Of a DNA stretch of 64,000 nucleotides, positions 11,567 to 21,306 are shown piece after piece. A model generated the notes under the pieces. The model saw only the letters and a list, made by a program, of their open reading frames with translations, was not told where the DNA came from and made no database searches. Every line of letters starts with the position of its first letter. The stretch's first letter is position 1. The stretch is from Lenzites betulinus (Eukaryota > Basidiomycota > Agaricomycetes > Polyporales > Polyporaceae): positions 1 through 64,000 of the forward strand of contig JABYQU010000013.1 of NCBI GenBank assembly GCA_022264855.1, in the 5' to 3' direction. Both the position numbers and the translations under genes were made by a program.

Positions 11567-12267
11567 TCAGTGCGGGGTGACTGGTGGAATTTCCGGTACT
11601 GGAACAGTTGGTGCCGGGTCGCCCGTTACTGTTCGTGTGTGGTGGGCGATCAGGCCAACCGCAGATCCCAGTCCTGCCCCCCCGAGGATCACTGTCGTTG
11701 CGGCTACGTTAGCAAGTATGAAACGATAGGTTTGAATGGTGATAGTACACACAGTTCAAGCTTGTCGCGCGTTTCCAGAACAGAGCGGGTGTTAGGACCG
11801 CGAACAGGATGCCTCCAATAGTTGAGTGATCGTCCGCACGAATGGATGAAGTCTAATTGTGACCGCGGGTTAGCGTTTCAAAAGTTCCGCACAAAACTGA
11901 GAGGATGCGTACGTCGTATGTTGCATGTAGCCTCCGGATCCTGACCTTGTCAGGATTGGAGTATGCCGAACGTGCATACTCGAAGGCACCACCCCCAACA
12001 ATACCTACGCATGCCACGCGCATGAGATCCAGTAGACTGATATGAAACAACCTACATACCAACTGAGCCTCCCAGCCAGGTAGCGCGTAAAAGACGGTTC
12101 ACGTTGATGTGCGAGCGGCCGTACCGAGTGAACGCGAAGACCGTGTACACCGGGGGCGTGAGGAGAGAAAGCAGCTGGTAGCCCTTGGTCATACCCCTAC
12201 GCACGAAGTACTCGATGTCTGCAGCATGGGCTTCCGGGGTCGCCTCGACTGGAAAGTTGTCCGACAT
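11567..12267 (-). CDS. conserved fungal small membrane protein, unknown function
   Basis: Four exons on the minus strand encode about 180 residues. Exon 1 is MSDNFPVEATPEAHAADIEY through GYQLLSLLTPPVYTVFAF and NRLLRATWLGGSVG. Exon 2 contains GGGAFEYARSAYSNPDK, exon 3 RADDHSTIGGILFAVLTPAL, and exon 4 TTVILGGAGLGSAVGLIAHH, ending at 11567. The last intron ends in a good branch/acceptor (TTGCTAAC then GTAG). Three or four hydrophobic segments can be seen, several rich in Gly, with the short charged loops common in mitochondrial inner-membrane proteins. I believe similar proteins occur across ascomycetes and basidiomycetes, but I do not know a name or function. It is head-to-head with TEL2, about 180 bp apart. 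Confidence 0.7.
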
Positions 12268-12447
12268 CGTGGTGTACGCCGGTAAGATGGTGGTGGTGGT
12301 CGATGTCGATGAGGTCAGAGGCAAATCCCGCGCGCGCCGCGAGAGGCCGCGAGGGGCCGCGCGACCGCGCTTGCGTCTCTTCCACCACCATCGCTCTGGC
12401 TTCATCTCGCTGAGCGTCCCTGCGGCCGGCTATATTGTATTCCATCT

Positions 12448-15400
12448 ATGTCTGCAGAGTACAACGACGCGACACTCGCGCAAATACGCGAGGTTATATC
12501 TCGCCTTCAAGCACCCATTCCAGACCTCCCGACCCTCCTCTCGCTCCTGGCTGCCCCGCTCGCGTCCATAGGACTTCTGCCGCCGCGCTTCAGGACTCAT
12601 GACGTTTCCCCCCTCCCCCCGCATGCTTTTGTCATTATGCGACACGCGCCGCTTCTACAGCGAGCACTACTGGAACATATCATACCGACTTGGGAACCGA
12701 TCCTCTTGAAAGAAGACGCGTACGCACTCGTCGAGCAATATTTCTGTCCCGACTCAATGTTCTTCGCGTCACCTGCGGCGAAGCAGGTAGCTCTTTGTGC
12801 ATACTCCACGTTATTGTCTACTGCGTTACAAGATTATTCCGTTCGTATACTTGCGAAGCTTGTCAAGATGTATCCTATCGACGTCTTGTACGTCAACTTG
12901 TTTGCCAAGGCAGATACCGCGACGCACGGGAGGCATTCAATATCTTGGGAGGACCATGTACACGATGTGCTCGCTGTCCCTACCAAAGTGGCGAACTTCA
13001 TGGGAGAGCGACGCGATATCCCGCCCATTCTAGAGTATGGGCCATATCTCGCGGACGTTGGCGTGCGCATAGAACGCTTGATTTACACTTCTAGGACCGA
13101 ACGATCTCAAGGTCAGTCTGTTGTGGAACATACAGAATGCTCAGCTGATTTCTTCTCAGACAGGATATCCGCAATAGCATACTTACTCGCCAGGTTGGCG
13201 AATACTGGAGCGTTCCCCTCCTCCGTGCCTACATCCCCCGCACAACCCTCATTCTTTCAAGCAGCGTTGCCATCTATCCGTGCGCATCTCCGAGCCGATG
13301 ATGATAGTCGCTATTCTGCATACTGGAATAGGCTGCTCGCGTCCTTACCGTCTTCTATGAACCTGAGGTCGATTCTAACCTCTCTGTTTGCACACCTGAC
13401 CCCGGTCCCGGCTGTGCTTGATGCTGCGACGCGTACTCGAGGTCTTGTTGCCCGTGAAGCAGCACTGGTGAAAAATCTCTTTGGCCCGCTGCACAAGGAC
13501 AACTCGGAGCTGGTCGATTGTTTCGCAGCGGTTGCTTTGGGCCGAAACTGGGACGAGGGTCACGCAAGGATATTTGCTTGCTGGGCCGCAGGCGCGCGGC
13601 AGGCCAGCAGGGACCGCGAAGGTGCTCATCACTGTATACAATATCTCCAGCAGCGGCATAAACTTACTTGTAACAGGTCTTGAGACCCTTCTAGCGAGGG
13701 TGATTGACATATGGTCAAACAGCGATCACATCCGCCATTCGCTCCTGTCTCAGCACAAATGTACGCATGTCGTACGGTGGCCGCTGAGTGTTCTCATTGA
13801 CCCGAGACTTAGATGCCACCTCACTACTGCTCATCACCTTGAAGTACTTCCCTCCCCCAAGCCCCGCGCACGAGCTCTCCCTCTCGCCGCCTTTTGTCCA
13901 GTCTATCTCCACATACATTTCGCACCTGGACCCTTCGGTACGGCGATGTGGAATGCTTGTAGCGGAAGAAGTGGCTCGTGCTGCAGGGAAGTCGTTAGAC
14001 TTCGGCGACTGGAAAGGGGATGAGCAGGGGAAGTTATGGTGTAGACAACTGCGGGAGCTTCTTCCGGCTTGCGACGCAGACGCGGAGCAGCCCGATGAGT
14101 CTGAAGAAGAGGAAATAGCAGTTCAAGAGACGCAGCCTGCTTCCGCAAGTCCCCCACGACCCTTGAAGACCACTATCGTTGTTGAGGAGCCCACCGCGGG
14201 GTACGATTCGGACGACTCCCTCACAGGCTATGCCTCTCCTGCCTCGTCACGCTCGGCCTCTCCCACACCATCCGAACTCGAGGAGATCGAGCGCGACCCT
14301 ACGATTCGCGTCGGTGCCAAGAAAGTCCCGCGCCCGGTGTACCTCGCCCAACTCGGTGAGATGTTGCGGCCCACGGGTGGGCTGCAAAGCGGAGACGAGC
14401 AGCTGCAGGCCACCAAAGTCGAAGTTGGGCTCGACGTCGCCGAAGAACTGATAAGGCGGAAGAGCGGCTATGGCACCGAACTTGGTAGGGGCACGTCTCT
14501 CCGCTGAAAGGAACGGTATTGATCCTGTACGTTGCCAGAGGAAAACGCGGTCAATTTGGCCCATGGGCTCATGGGATTGCAAGACAACTACGAGTTGGAA
14601 GGGTTCGACCAGAAGCGACAGGCTGCACTCAACGCTTTGGTGGCCTGTTGTCCTCGTAAAGCAGCCCCGTATGCCCGTGTTTCCATTCGCTGTCTCCAAT
14701 ACGCTGACGCCATTTCGCAGGGCAATCATCGAGGAATTCTTTCGTAACCAGTACTCCACAGATCAACGATTTGTGATGTTAAATGCGCTAGCCCTTGGCG
14801 GACGCGAGCTCGCGTCTCTGTATGTGCCCGACCTACCCGGCCGTCAAGCGTTACCCATGGAGAAAATAGCGTTCCCGAGCAAGCGGTTGCCCGCCGCACA
14901 ACACACAAAATATCTCACCGCCGAGGATCAACTCCGAACAAACAACCCCGTCCAACTCCTTCTCGAAGGCATCAGCCAGCAGGCCATCGACAACGGCAAA
15001 GAAGCGACCGAAGACAAAGTGCCCGAGCTCGTCCGCGAGCGCAATCTCCGCGTACGTCCCTCCTCCAAAATCTCCGAGGTCCCCGCCTCCGCGCCCACCG
15101 GCCGCGCCGCGCTCCTGCGCCAGCTCGCGAGCCCGCAACACCTTCCCAAACGCACGACCTTCACCGACGTCGCCGCGGAGTGCTTCATCTGCCCGTTTAT
15201 CAACCGCTTCTGGCTCTTCCTCAGAGACGAGCAGACGCGCGAGGCGCGCACCGCGCTCCAACCCGCACTGCACAGATACCGCGGCGCGGGCACCGGGCTC
15301 GTCCTCAGCGCGCTCATCCTCGCGCGGTTCCTCGAGACGCTGGCGGTGCTCGTGCACGCCGCACGCAACGCGCGCGAGTGGCTCGCCGTTATCGCCCCGG

Positions 15401-15798
15401 ACTCGCTCGAGCTCGCGCTCTCCCTCGGGACGCGCCCGCTCTCGCGGGGGGAAGGCGGAGACGAGGACGCAGGGGACGAGGACAAGGGTACCGCTGGCCC
15501 GCCTGGCCAGAGCAAGGAGGCCGCCCTGCTCACCGCTGCGCTCGAGCTCGCGCTGATCGTGCTGGACGGATGCCTCGACCTGGACGGCGGGAAGTCGCTT
15601 GGGCTGGAGCACACCGCATTGCTGTTGGGAACGGGTGAATGGGCGGGGAAGGTGTTTGGCAGCCTTGAAGACGGCGCGAAGGTCCCAGGGGGAGGAGGGG
15701 CCCAGGAGGCCCGGTTGAGCCGTGCTGCTGCAGGCGTGCTTTTGAAGGTGGACGATCTATCTTCAAGATGGAGGCGTTCTATGGTAGATATGGTGTAA
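12448..15798 (+). CDS. TEL2: telomere length regulation protein Tel2 (TELO2), TTT complex
   Basis: A multi-exon gene giving roughly 1,000 residues, the usual size for fungal Tel2. The N-terminal half is helical (LQAPIPDLPTLLSLLAAPLA, then WEPILLKEDAYALVEQYFCP). The conserved middle reads HLDPSVRRCGMLVAEEVAR then LDFGDWKGDEQG, the hallmark of the Tel2 central domain. After an acidic linker come DPTIRVGAKKVPRPVYLAQL and the C-terminal repeats (FVMLNALALGGRELASLYVP, TFTDVAAECFICPFINRF). Tel2 works with Tti1 and Tti2 as an Hsp90 co-chaperone complex that matures PI3K-like kinases such as TOR, ATM and ATR. The gene begins just after a TATATT stretch at about 12431 and ends 83 bp before the tRNA gene. 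The Glu/Gly-rich C-terminal portion is highly GC-rich, and it creates long but meaningless antisense frames. Confidence 0.88.
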
Positions 15799-15881
15799 TA
15801 GATTGAGAGAAGTTGTGATCACCAGCTCGTATACGGTTTTGTCTAAATGGTGAGATACTGTAGCAGAACTCCTTACAGTAT

Positions 15882-15952
15882 GCATTAATGGGGTAGTGGT
15901 AACCTGGGTCGTTGCCATCGACCCGCCGGGGGTTCGATTCCCCCTTAATGCA
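15882..15952 (+). tRNA. tRNA-Gly (anticodon GCC)
   Basis: A 71-nt cloverleaf folds completely: acceptor GCATTAA/TTAATGC (7 bp), D stem GGGT/ACCT, anticodon stem GGTCG/CGACC with loop TTGCCAT (anticodon GCC), a 4-nt variable loop, and T arm GGGGG-TTCGATT-CCCCC, then discriminator A. No intron is present. The CCA end is not encoded, as expected in a eukaryote. Confidence 0.96.
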
Positions 15953-15972
15953 GTAGTGAAGCATGCATATGT

Positions 15973-15977
15973 CTTTT
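15973..15977 (+). terminator. RNA polymerase III T-run terminator of tRNA-Gly
   Basis: A run of five T on the coding strand begins about 21 bp after the end of the mature tRNA, the usual place and form of a pol III stop signal. Confidence 0.75.
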
Positions 15978-15978
15978 T

Positions 15979-17117
15979 CCTAGCTAATGTTTGCAATCGT
16001 CCGAAGGGACTTCAGTTGTGGTTACCTTTAAGTTTGGAGCGCATTATATTACTACGTAGTACTAAGACTGAACAGTGTGGACTGAGCACCGCTGTGACTG
16101 AGCCCACTGACAAGTACTCTCCCGGACCTCTGCTATACTACAAGCACTGAAACTATCTTCAAGGAGCTTATAAACCGTACTATCCAGGCGAAATTGTGGG
16201 TGCCAAGCCTCCCGAGATCTACTAGTATCTGTAGAGGTGTTCAGCGCTCAACGTTCAACGTTCAACGTTCAGAGGTAGCCTGATAGTAGTAGCTCTACAT
16301 GATGATTGAGAGCTCATCGACACACCTCCACCTGCGCGATATCGCGCCTGGCGATGGAAGGTCCCTGAGGAGTAAGGTGTGGCAAATGTGAACTTCTGAT
16401 GTCCCTGTTAGTGTGGCGATGAAATGCATACAGCTTCGTGCAGGTTGCCAGCAGTGTGTGGCGTATGAAGGGAAGCTGCCCGGGGAGGTCTTCGTGCAGA
16501 CCGAACTTGTTGAATATGTATCCCCCTTTAGGATCCACAGTAGACGACCAGAGGAAAGTAGCCTCTAGGTATACATATTAGGGAGCGACTGCGCACTGGC
16601 CATAGGGTAAACTCGAGGCGTTTGACATCCACACATACTGACGATCGGCACACTCATTAGTACATTGGTCAAGCTGGTTCATTGCTTGGAGAAGCACGCC
16701 AACTTGGACCATGTGCGGTGTATTCGTCCTGGAACCTGATGCAGGATAAGTATATGGCTTGATTGACCAGTACATTCACAAGTGCGGGAAGTATGTCCGG
16801 ATACGCAGTGCGTACGGTCCTAAGTTGAGAAAACTATTGTTCTCACCTACATAGCGCCAGCCCCCTGAGTTAATCAGTAGCATTAATAGCTCACGAAATC
16901 GTATTCCTCCTACGATAGTAGTCGCAGCGCATGGGATGACGATACTAGTTGCTTTGCAAGTTGTCACAGGTTGATTCCGAACATCCTGCACGGAAGCACG
17001 GAAGGCCTTCCGTGCCGTGTCTATCCTGGGCGACTCAGTGAGCCCTATTTCTTCTTCATGCGATGTGATTTGAGAGACATACTGAGAGCAATGCGTAGCT
17101 TTTACTCTCATGAGAGC
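15979..17117. other. intergenic, possible decayed coding DNA
   Basis: About 1.1 kb between the tRNA and the fold-back element. It includes a small tandem repeat at 16248-16270. Minus-strand frames of 65-111 codons at 16314-16538, 16578-16775 and 16776-17111 follow one another, which may reflect a degraded gene, but no domain is recognisable and no convincing splice structure was found. Confidence 0.35.
16248..16270. repeat. short tandem repeat, 7-bp unit TCAACGT
   Basis: Just over three copies of the 7-mer TCAACGT in tandem. The unit contains the palindrome AACGTT across junctions. No function can be inferred. Confidence 0.8.
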
Positions 17118-17128
17118 GGCATGCGGTC
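17118..17128. repeat. left target-site duplication (11 bp) of the fold-back element
   Basis: The sequence GGCATGCGGTC lies directly left of the first base of the palindrome and is repeated exactly, in the same orientation, at 20498-20508 right of its last base. The flanking bases beyond both copies differ. This is the footprint of staggered cutting during insertion. Confidence 0.93.
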
Positions 17129-18695
17129 AGGCTCCTACCCACCGCTGCTTCGAGTTGGGGGGGGCGGTCTCAAGTGGGAGGGGTCGGGCTTAATCGAGGA
17201 GGTAGAGCACGAAGTCCTAATCAAGTCGGATTAGATCAGGTTATAACCGAGTAATCATGCACGTGCTTAGTCCTATTAACCGAGTGTACCCCCGCCCAAC
17301 TCTCAGCAGCGGCTGGCAGCAAACACGAGTAAATACACGGAGCCCGGGGAGAAGACGCCCAGCACCCGCTCCATTTGGAATGCCATCAGCCGCGGGCGCT
17401 ATACGGATACTCGGCATTTTTGAGTATTCCTGTCGGCTGTGGCTGGTAGCTGCGAGTGGCGGCAACGCTCGCGCTCTGCGCGAAGAGCCGCGACGCGTTC
17501 AGTCGCGCCCGCGTTCTCGTCGCGCGCAAGATACTTGAGCGTTGCGCTCTCGGCGAATACATACATTCAGCTGTTTAATCAGCAGGTAGCGCAAACATTG
17601 GAAGCTCTCTGATTTGTCCGGTAAGGCCGCGAGTACTGACCGCTAAATTTCTAGTGATCATAACCCATTTCACGGTCTTGTGTAACGGGATGCAGGCCGC
17701 GCTGGGCGAGATCGTGCGTGGACGAGATGGATTTGGGTGGCTAGGCGTGGTACAGGGCAAGCGAGAGGAGGGCGCGCGAGCTTTGTCGAAGATATCCCGG
17801 CGCGTAGCGTTACATTTTGGTCGAACAGGTCTAGTCGACGCGAGCCTCCTGCATGTATGACGACGCAGCGCAGCTACCAGTGGTAGATGGTACGGGCGAA
17901 TGCCACTGTGTAAGCGCAGCACGACGACGCGGGTGGTACTTCGCGCAGGAATGGCACTCGAAAACCACGACCAGTCCATACCAGCGACAACGTTCATTCT
18001 ATGCAGCGCGTGTTCGCGCTTGTATTACAGTGGCGGCCAAAAGTATCTCCCCACCCCCCTCCCGGCGTCTATTTTGCTGCATACCGAGCGATTGAAGTAG
18101 ACTACAACTAAATTGTATAGGGCATTATAAAGTGTACTATACACACTACAGTCTGCAACAAAGATGAACAGAATCCGGGAGCTCTTTGGTTATATATCTG
18201 AGTTACAATGTGAGAGGTCACTTTTGGGCGCCCATTTTTTCGACCTCACCCGACACACTCCAGCACTTCCTGATAGATCAAGGGCACCTATGGCCCCACA
18301 TAAAATATAATATGGTAGGTATATAACATACCATGTGTGTGATGGATTATTGTAGCCCTGCTTGTCTCCTGGGAAGTGCAGGTGGCCCCGGAGTCACCTG
18401 TACCCAGATCATCAATTCCGAGGACAAAAACAAATCCACCGGGCAGGGTTTCTATGTTTTCCACTATGCCCCAGGAGCCTCTATTAATGCCCATAGACAA
18501 TGGGGGAAAAGTGCTGCATGGTCCCAAATAAATGAGATAATTGTCTTCCCAAGCCCTGAGGTCAGCATATTGTTTATTCTCTGGAGAAGCATCAACTACA
18601 CTTCATCACTTGGTTTAAGCTACAGAAGAGAGCCACAATGCACTAATAAGTTATTCAGCTTGATCTGGGTGATGGGTATCATTGGTTCAAGTGCA
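17129..18695 (+). repeat. left arm of the palindrome
   Basis: 1,567 bp whose reverse complement is the right arm. The outer part is GC-rich, and the inner 650 bp, after an internal CAGTGGCGGCC end at 18028, is AT-richer. This shows the arm itself is a composite of two sequence types. Confidence 0.92.
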
Positions 18696-19598
18696 CTAAG
18701 CCAAATATTCAGGATTCTATGGGTGCAAAAACTCATATGTGCACAAAGTAAGATGTACTGGTGCTCCCTGGCAATTATTATTGTCGAGGAATTTGTCAAT
18801 ATATGCAGAAGACCTTTTAACAGCCTCTACAGTATGATTCAGGTCCATTTTACATATCTGCACTGGTCTACCTTTTCAAGTGTGAGAGCCAACCTACACA
18901 AGCATGACAAAGATCACTTAACCCCTTGCCTGCACTTGAACTAATGATACCCATCACCCAGATCAAGCTGAATAAATTATTAGTGCATTGTGGCTCTCTT
19001 CTGTAGCTTAAACCAAGTGATGAAGTGTAGTTGATGCTTCTCCAGAGAATAAACAATATGCTGACCTCAGGGCTTGGGAAGACAATTATCTCATTTATTT
19101 GGGACCATGCAGCACTTTTCCCCCATTGTCTATGGGCATTAATAGAGGCTCCTGGGGCATAGTGGAAAACATAGAAACCCTGCCCGGTGGATTTGTTTTT
19201 GTCCTCGGAATTGATGATCTGGGTACAGGTGACTCCGGGGCCACCTGCACTTCCCAGGAGACAAGCAGGGCTACAATAATCCATCACACACATGGTATGT
19301 TATATACCTACCATATTATATTTTATGTGGGGCCATAGGTGCCCTTGATCTATCAGGAAGTGCTGGAGTGTGTCGGGTGAGGTCGAAAAAATGGGCGCCC
19401 AAAAGTGACCTCTCACATTGTAACTCAGATATATAACCAAAGAGCTCCCGGATTCTGTTCATCTTTGTTGCAGACTGTAGTGTGTATAGTACACTTTATA
19501 ATGCCCTATACAATTTAGTTGTAGTCTACTTCAATCGCTCGGTATGCAGCAAAATAGACGCCGGGAGGGGGGTGGGGAGATACTTTTGGCCGCCACTG
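18028..19598. mobile_element. Tc1/mariner-like termini nested inside the palindrome
   Basis: At 18028 the arm reads CAGTGGCGGCCAAAAGTATC directly after TA, and its mirror ends with CCACTG followed by TA at 19598. The CAGTG...GGCCAAAA pattern at a TA dinucleotide is the typical end of Tc1/mariner elements. No DDE/DDD transposase reading frame is visible in the 1,571 bp between, which is itself palindromic around the spacer. The simplest reading is that one arm precursor carried a truncated mariner copy that was then duplicated in inverted orientation. An independent fold-back mariner inserted exactly at the centre of symmetry is less likely. Confidence 0.6.
18696..18930. other. unique spacer (loop) of the palindrome
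   Basis: 235 bp that do not pair with each other and form the loop between the arms. The spacer is AT-rich compared with the genome. A plus-strand frame runs from the left arm through the spacer, but it resembles no known protein. Confidence 0.85.
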
Positions 19599-20497
19599 TA
19601 ATACAAGCGCGAACACGCGCTGCATAGAATGAACGTTGTCGCTGGTATGGACTGGTCGTGGTTTTCGAGTGCCATTCCTGCGCGAAGTACCACCCGCGTC
19701 GTCGTGCTGCGCTTACACAGTGGCATTCGCCCGTACCATCTACCACTGGTAGCTGCGCTGCGTCGTCATACATGCAGGAGGCTCGCGTCGACTAGACCTG
19801 TTCGACCAAAATGTAACGCTACGCGCCGGGATATCTTCGACAAAGCTCGCGCGCCCTCCTCTCGCTTGCCCTGTACCACGCCTAGCCACCCAAATCCATC
19901 TCGTCCACGCACGATCTCGCCCAGCGCGGCCTGCATCCCGTTACACAAGACCGTGAAATGGGTTATGATCACTAGAAATTTAGCGGTCAGTACTCGCGGC
20001 CTTACCGGACAAATCAGAGAGCTTCCAATGTTTGCGCTACCTGCTGATTAAACAGCTGAATGTATGTATTCGCCGAGAGCGCAACGCTCAAGTATCTTGC
20101 GCGCGACGAGAACGCGGGCGCGACTGAACGCGTCGCGGCTCTTCGCGCAGAGCGCGAGCGTTGCCGCCACTCGCAGCTACCAGCCACAGCCGACAGGAAT
20201 ACTCAAAAATGCCGAGTATCCGTATAGCGCCCGCGGCTGATGGCATTCCAAATGGAGCGGGTGCTGGGCGTCTTCTCCCCGGGCTCCGTGTATTTACTCG
20301 TGTTTGCTGCCAGCCGCTGCTGAGAGTTGGGCGGGGGTACACTCGGTTAATAGGACTAAGCACGTGCATGATTACTCGGTTATAACCTGATCTAATCCGA
20401 CTTGATTAGGACTTCGTGCTCTACCTCCTCGATTAAGCCCGACCCCTCCCACTTGAGACCGCCCCCCCCAACTCGAAGCAGCGGTGGGTAGGAGCCT
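18931..20497 (-). repeat. right arm of the palindrome
   Basis: Reverse complement of the left arm, differing at 18942 and 18976 among the bases compared. Its outer end is directly followed by the second copy of the 11-bp repeat. Confidence 0.92.
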
Positions 20498-20508
20498 GGC
20501 ATGCGGTC
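20498..20508. repeat. right target-site duplication (11 bp)
   Basis: Exact direct copy of GGCATGCGGTC found at 17118-17128. Confidence 0.93.
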
Positions 20509-20528
20509 AGTACGCCACCATCGAGTGA

Positions 20529-20629
20529 CTAGTGTCGTTGTTTGGGTTCTGAGCTGACCTCGTCAATCTGGAAGATCTCACTGCTATGCGACGTGTTGTA
20601 GCTTTCGAAGCCGGGCATGTCTCCGCCAC
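20529..20629 (-). pseudogene. orphan 3' exon fragment
   Basis: On the minus strand a good acceptor (TTTACTCTTCCAG) is followed by an open frame GGGDMPGFESYNTSHSSEIF, continuing to IDEVSSEPKQRH and a stop at 20529. It looks like the last exon of a gene, but no convincing upstream exon is found to its right. It lies 20 bp from the fold-back element. The rest of the gene may have decayed. The family is not recognised. Confidence 0.35.
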
Positions 20630-21306
20630 CTGGAAGAGTAAATAGGTCATCAGAGAAGTGAATAAGAAGCAATGTGGGAAGGTAGCATCTGCTCTGCACG
20701 CGACGCCGGCGGCCGTCCGCGACTATTACGAGCTCCGCGCGCGCGACTCAGGAGCCAACAAGTTGCCGATCGGGGTAACTCATGATTCAATGATTGGTCT
20801 ACGAACGCCTTGCTAAGTATGATCTAGCTAACATGATGGTACGGCTAGAGAGGTTCCGATACTGGCGCCGACGACTCGGAGATGGGAGTTTGTACGCGTG
20901 CATACCTGTGCATACGACTCATAATCATCACTCACTCACTCATGATCGTATGCCACCACAACAGTCGACTTTCCCCCAAAGAACGCGCAGCATCGGATCA
21001 TAGCAAGGCTCCCGGGCGAGCGCGAGCGTGGTTGCGCAACCGGCGCGATGAAATGTAATCATGAGGTACTCCGGCCCAACCGGCATGGGTCGCATGGACT
21101 CTCCCACTCTGCCGAGCGCACCCCCCTCTGCCGACCGCCGTTCCTTATATACTTATGTCGTGCCAGTCCAACTATATATACTCGGCGGCCAATTTCCTTT
21201 GCAGTTCCTACTCTAATCTGCTCTAATACGGCCGCTGCGCAGTACTCGCGCTCTTTGCAGGCCTACTTCGCGCAGCTCGGTAGCTTTCCCGACGACAACG
21301 AGGAGC
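20630..21306. promoter_or_regulatory. 5' region of the MFS transporter gene with two TATA-like boxes
   Basis: Two TATA-like sequences, TTATATAC near 21145-21152 and TATATATAC near 21173-21181, lie about 130-160 bp before the MFS start codon. The rest of this 680-bp stretch shows no gene. Confidence 0.5.

Larger units (their letters stand above)
17129..20497. mobile_element. giant palindromic fold-back transposable element, 3,369 bp
   Basis: The two ends AGGCTCCTACCCACC and GGTGGGTAGGAGCCT are the termini of an almost perfect inverted repeat. Paired bases always sum to 37,626, with no indels at any of the sites I compared. Each arm is 1,567 bp (17129-18695 and 18931-20497) around a 235-bp spacer. 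Only two arm mismatches were found, at 18650/18976 and 18684/18942, though not every base was compared. An exact 11-bp direct repeat flanks it. No transposase could be recognised, so it is non-autonomous. Long terminal inverted repeats with 9-11 bp duplications are typical of Mutator-like (MULE) fold-back elements, so that is my best guess at the mobilising family. The near identity of the arms implies recent origin or ongoing arm conversion. Identical predicted peptides appear mirrored on both strands; they are by-products of the symmetry. Confidence 0.92.

Noticed and set aside
14851..15614. Long antisense frames opposite the TEL2 C-terminal region
   Set aside because: They mirror the codon bias of the GC-rich coding strand and have no recognisable domain.
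17575..20051. Mirrored 140-residue and other frames on both strands within the palindrome
   Set aside because: Each appears twice only because the arms are inverted copies. None shows a domain, and the frames overlap one another.
17129..20497. Palindrome as a pure assembly artefact
   Set aside because: A unique spacer, true mismatches between arms and an exact flanking direct repeat with different outer flanks all fit a real insertion. Raw reads should still be checked.
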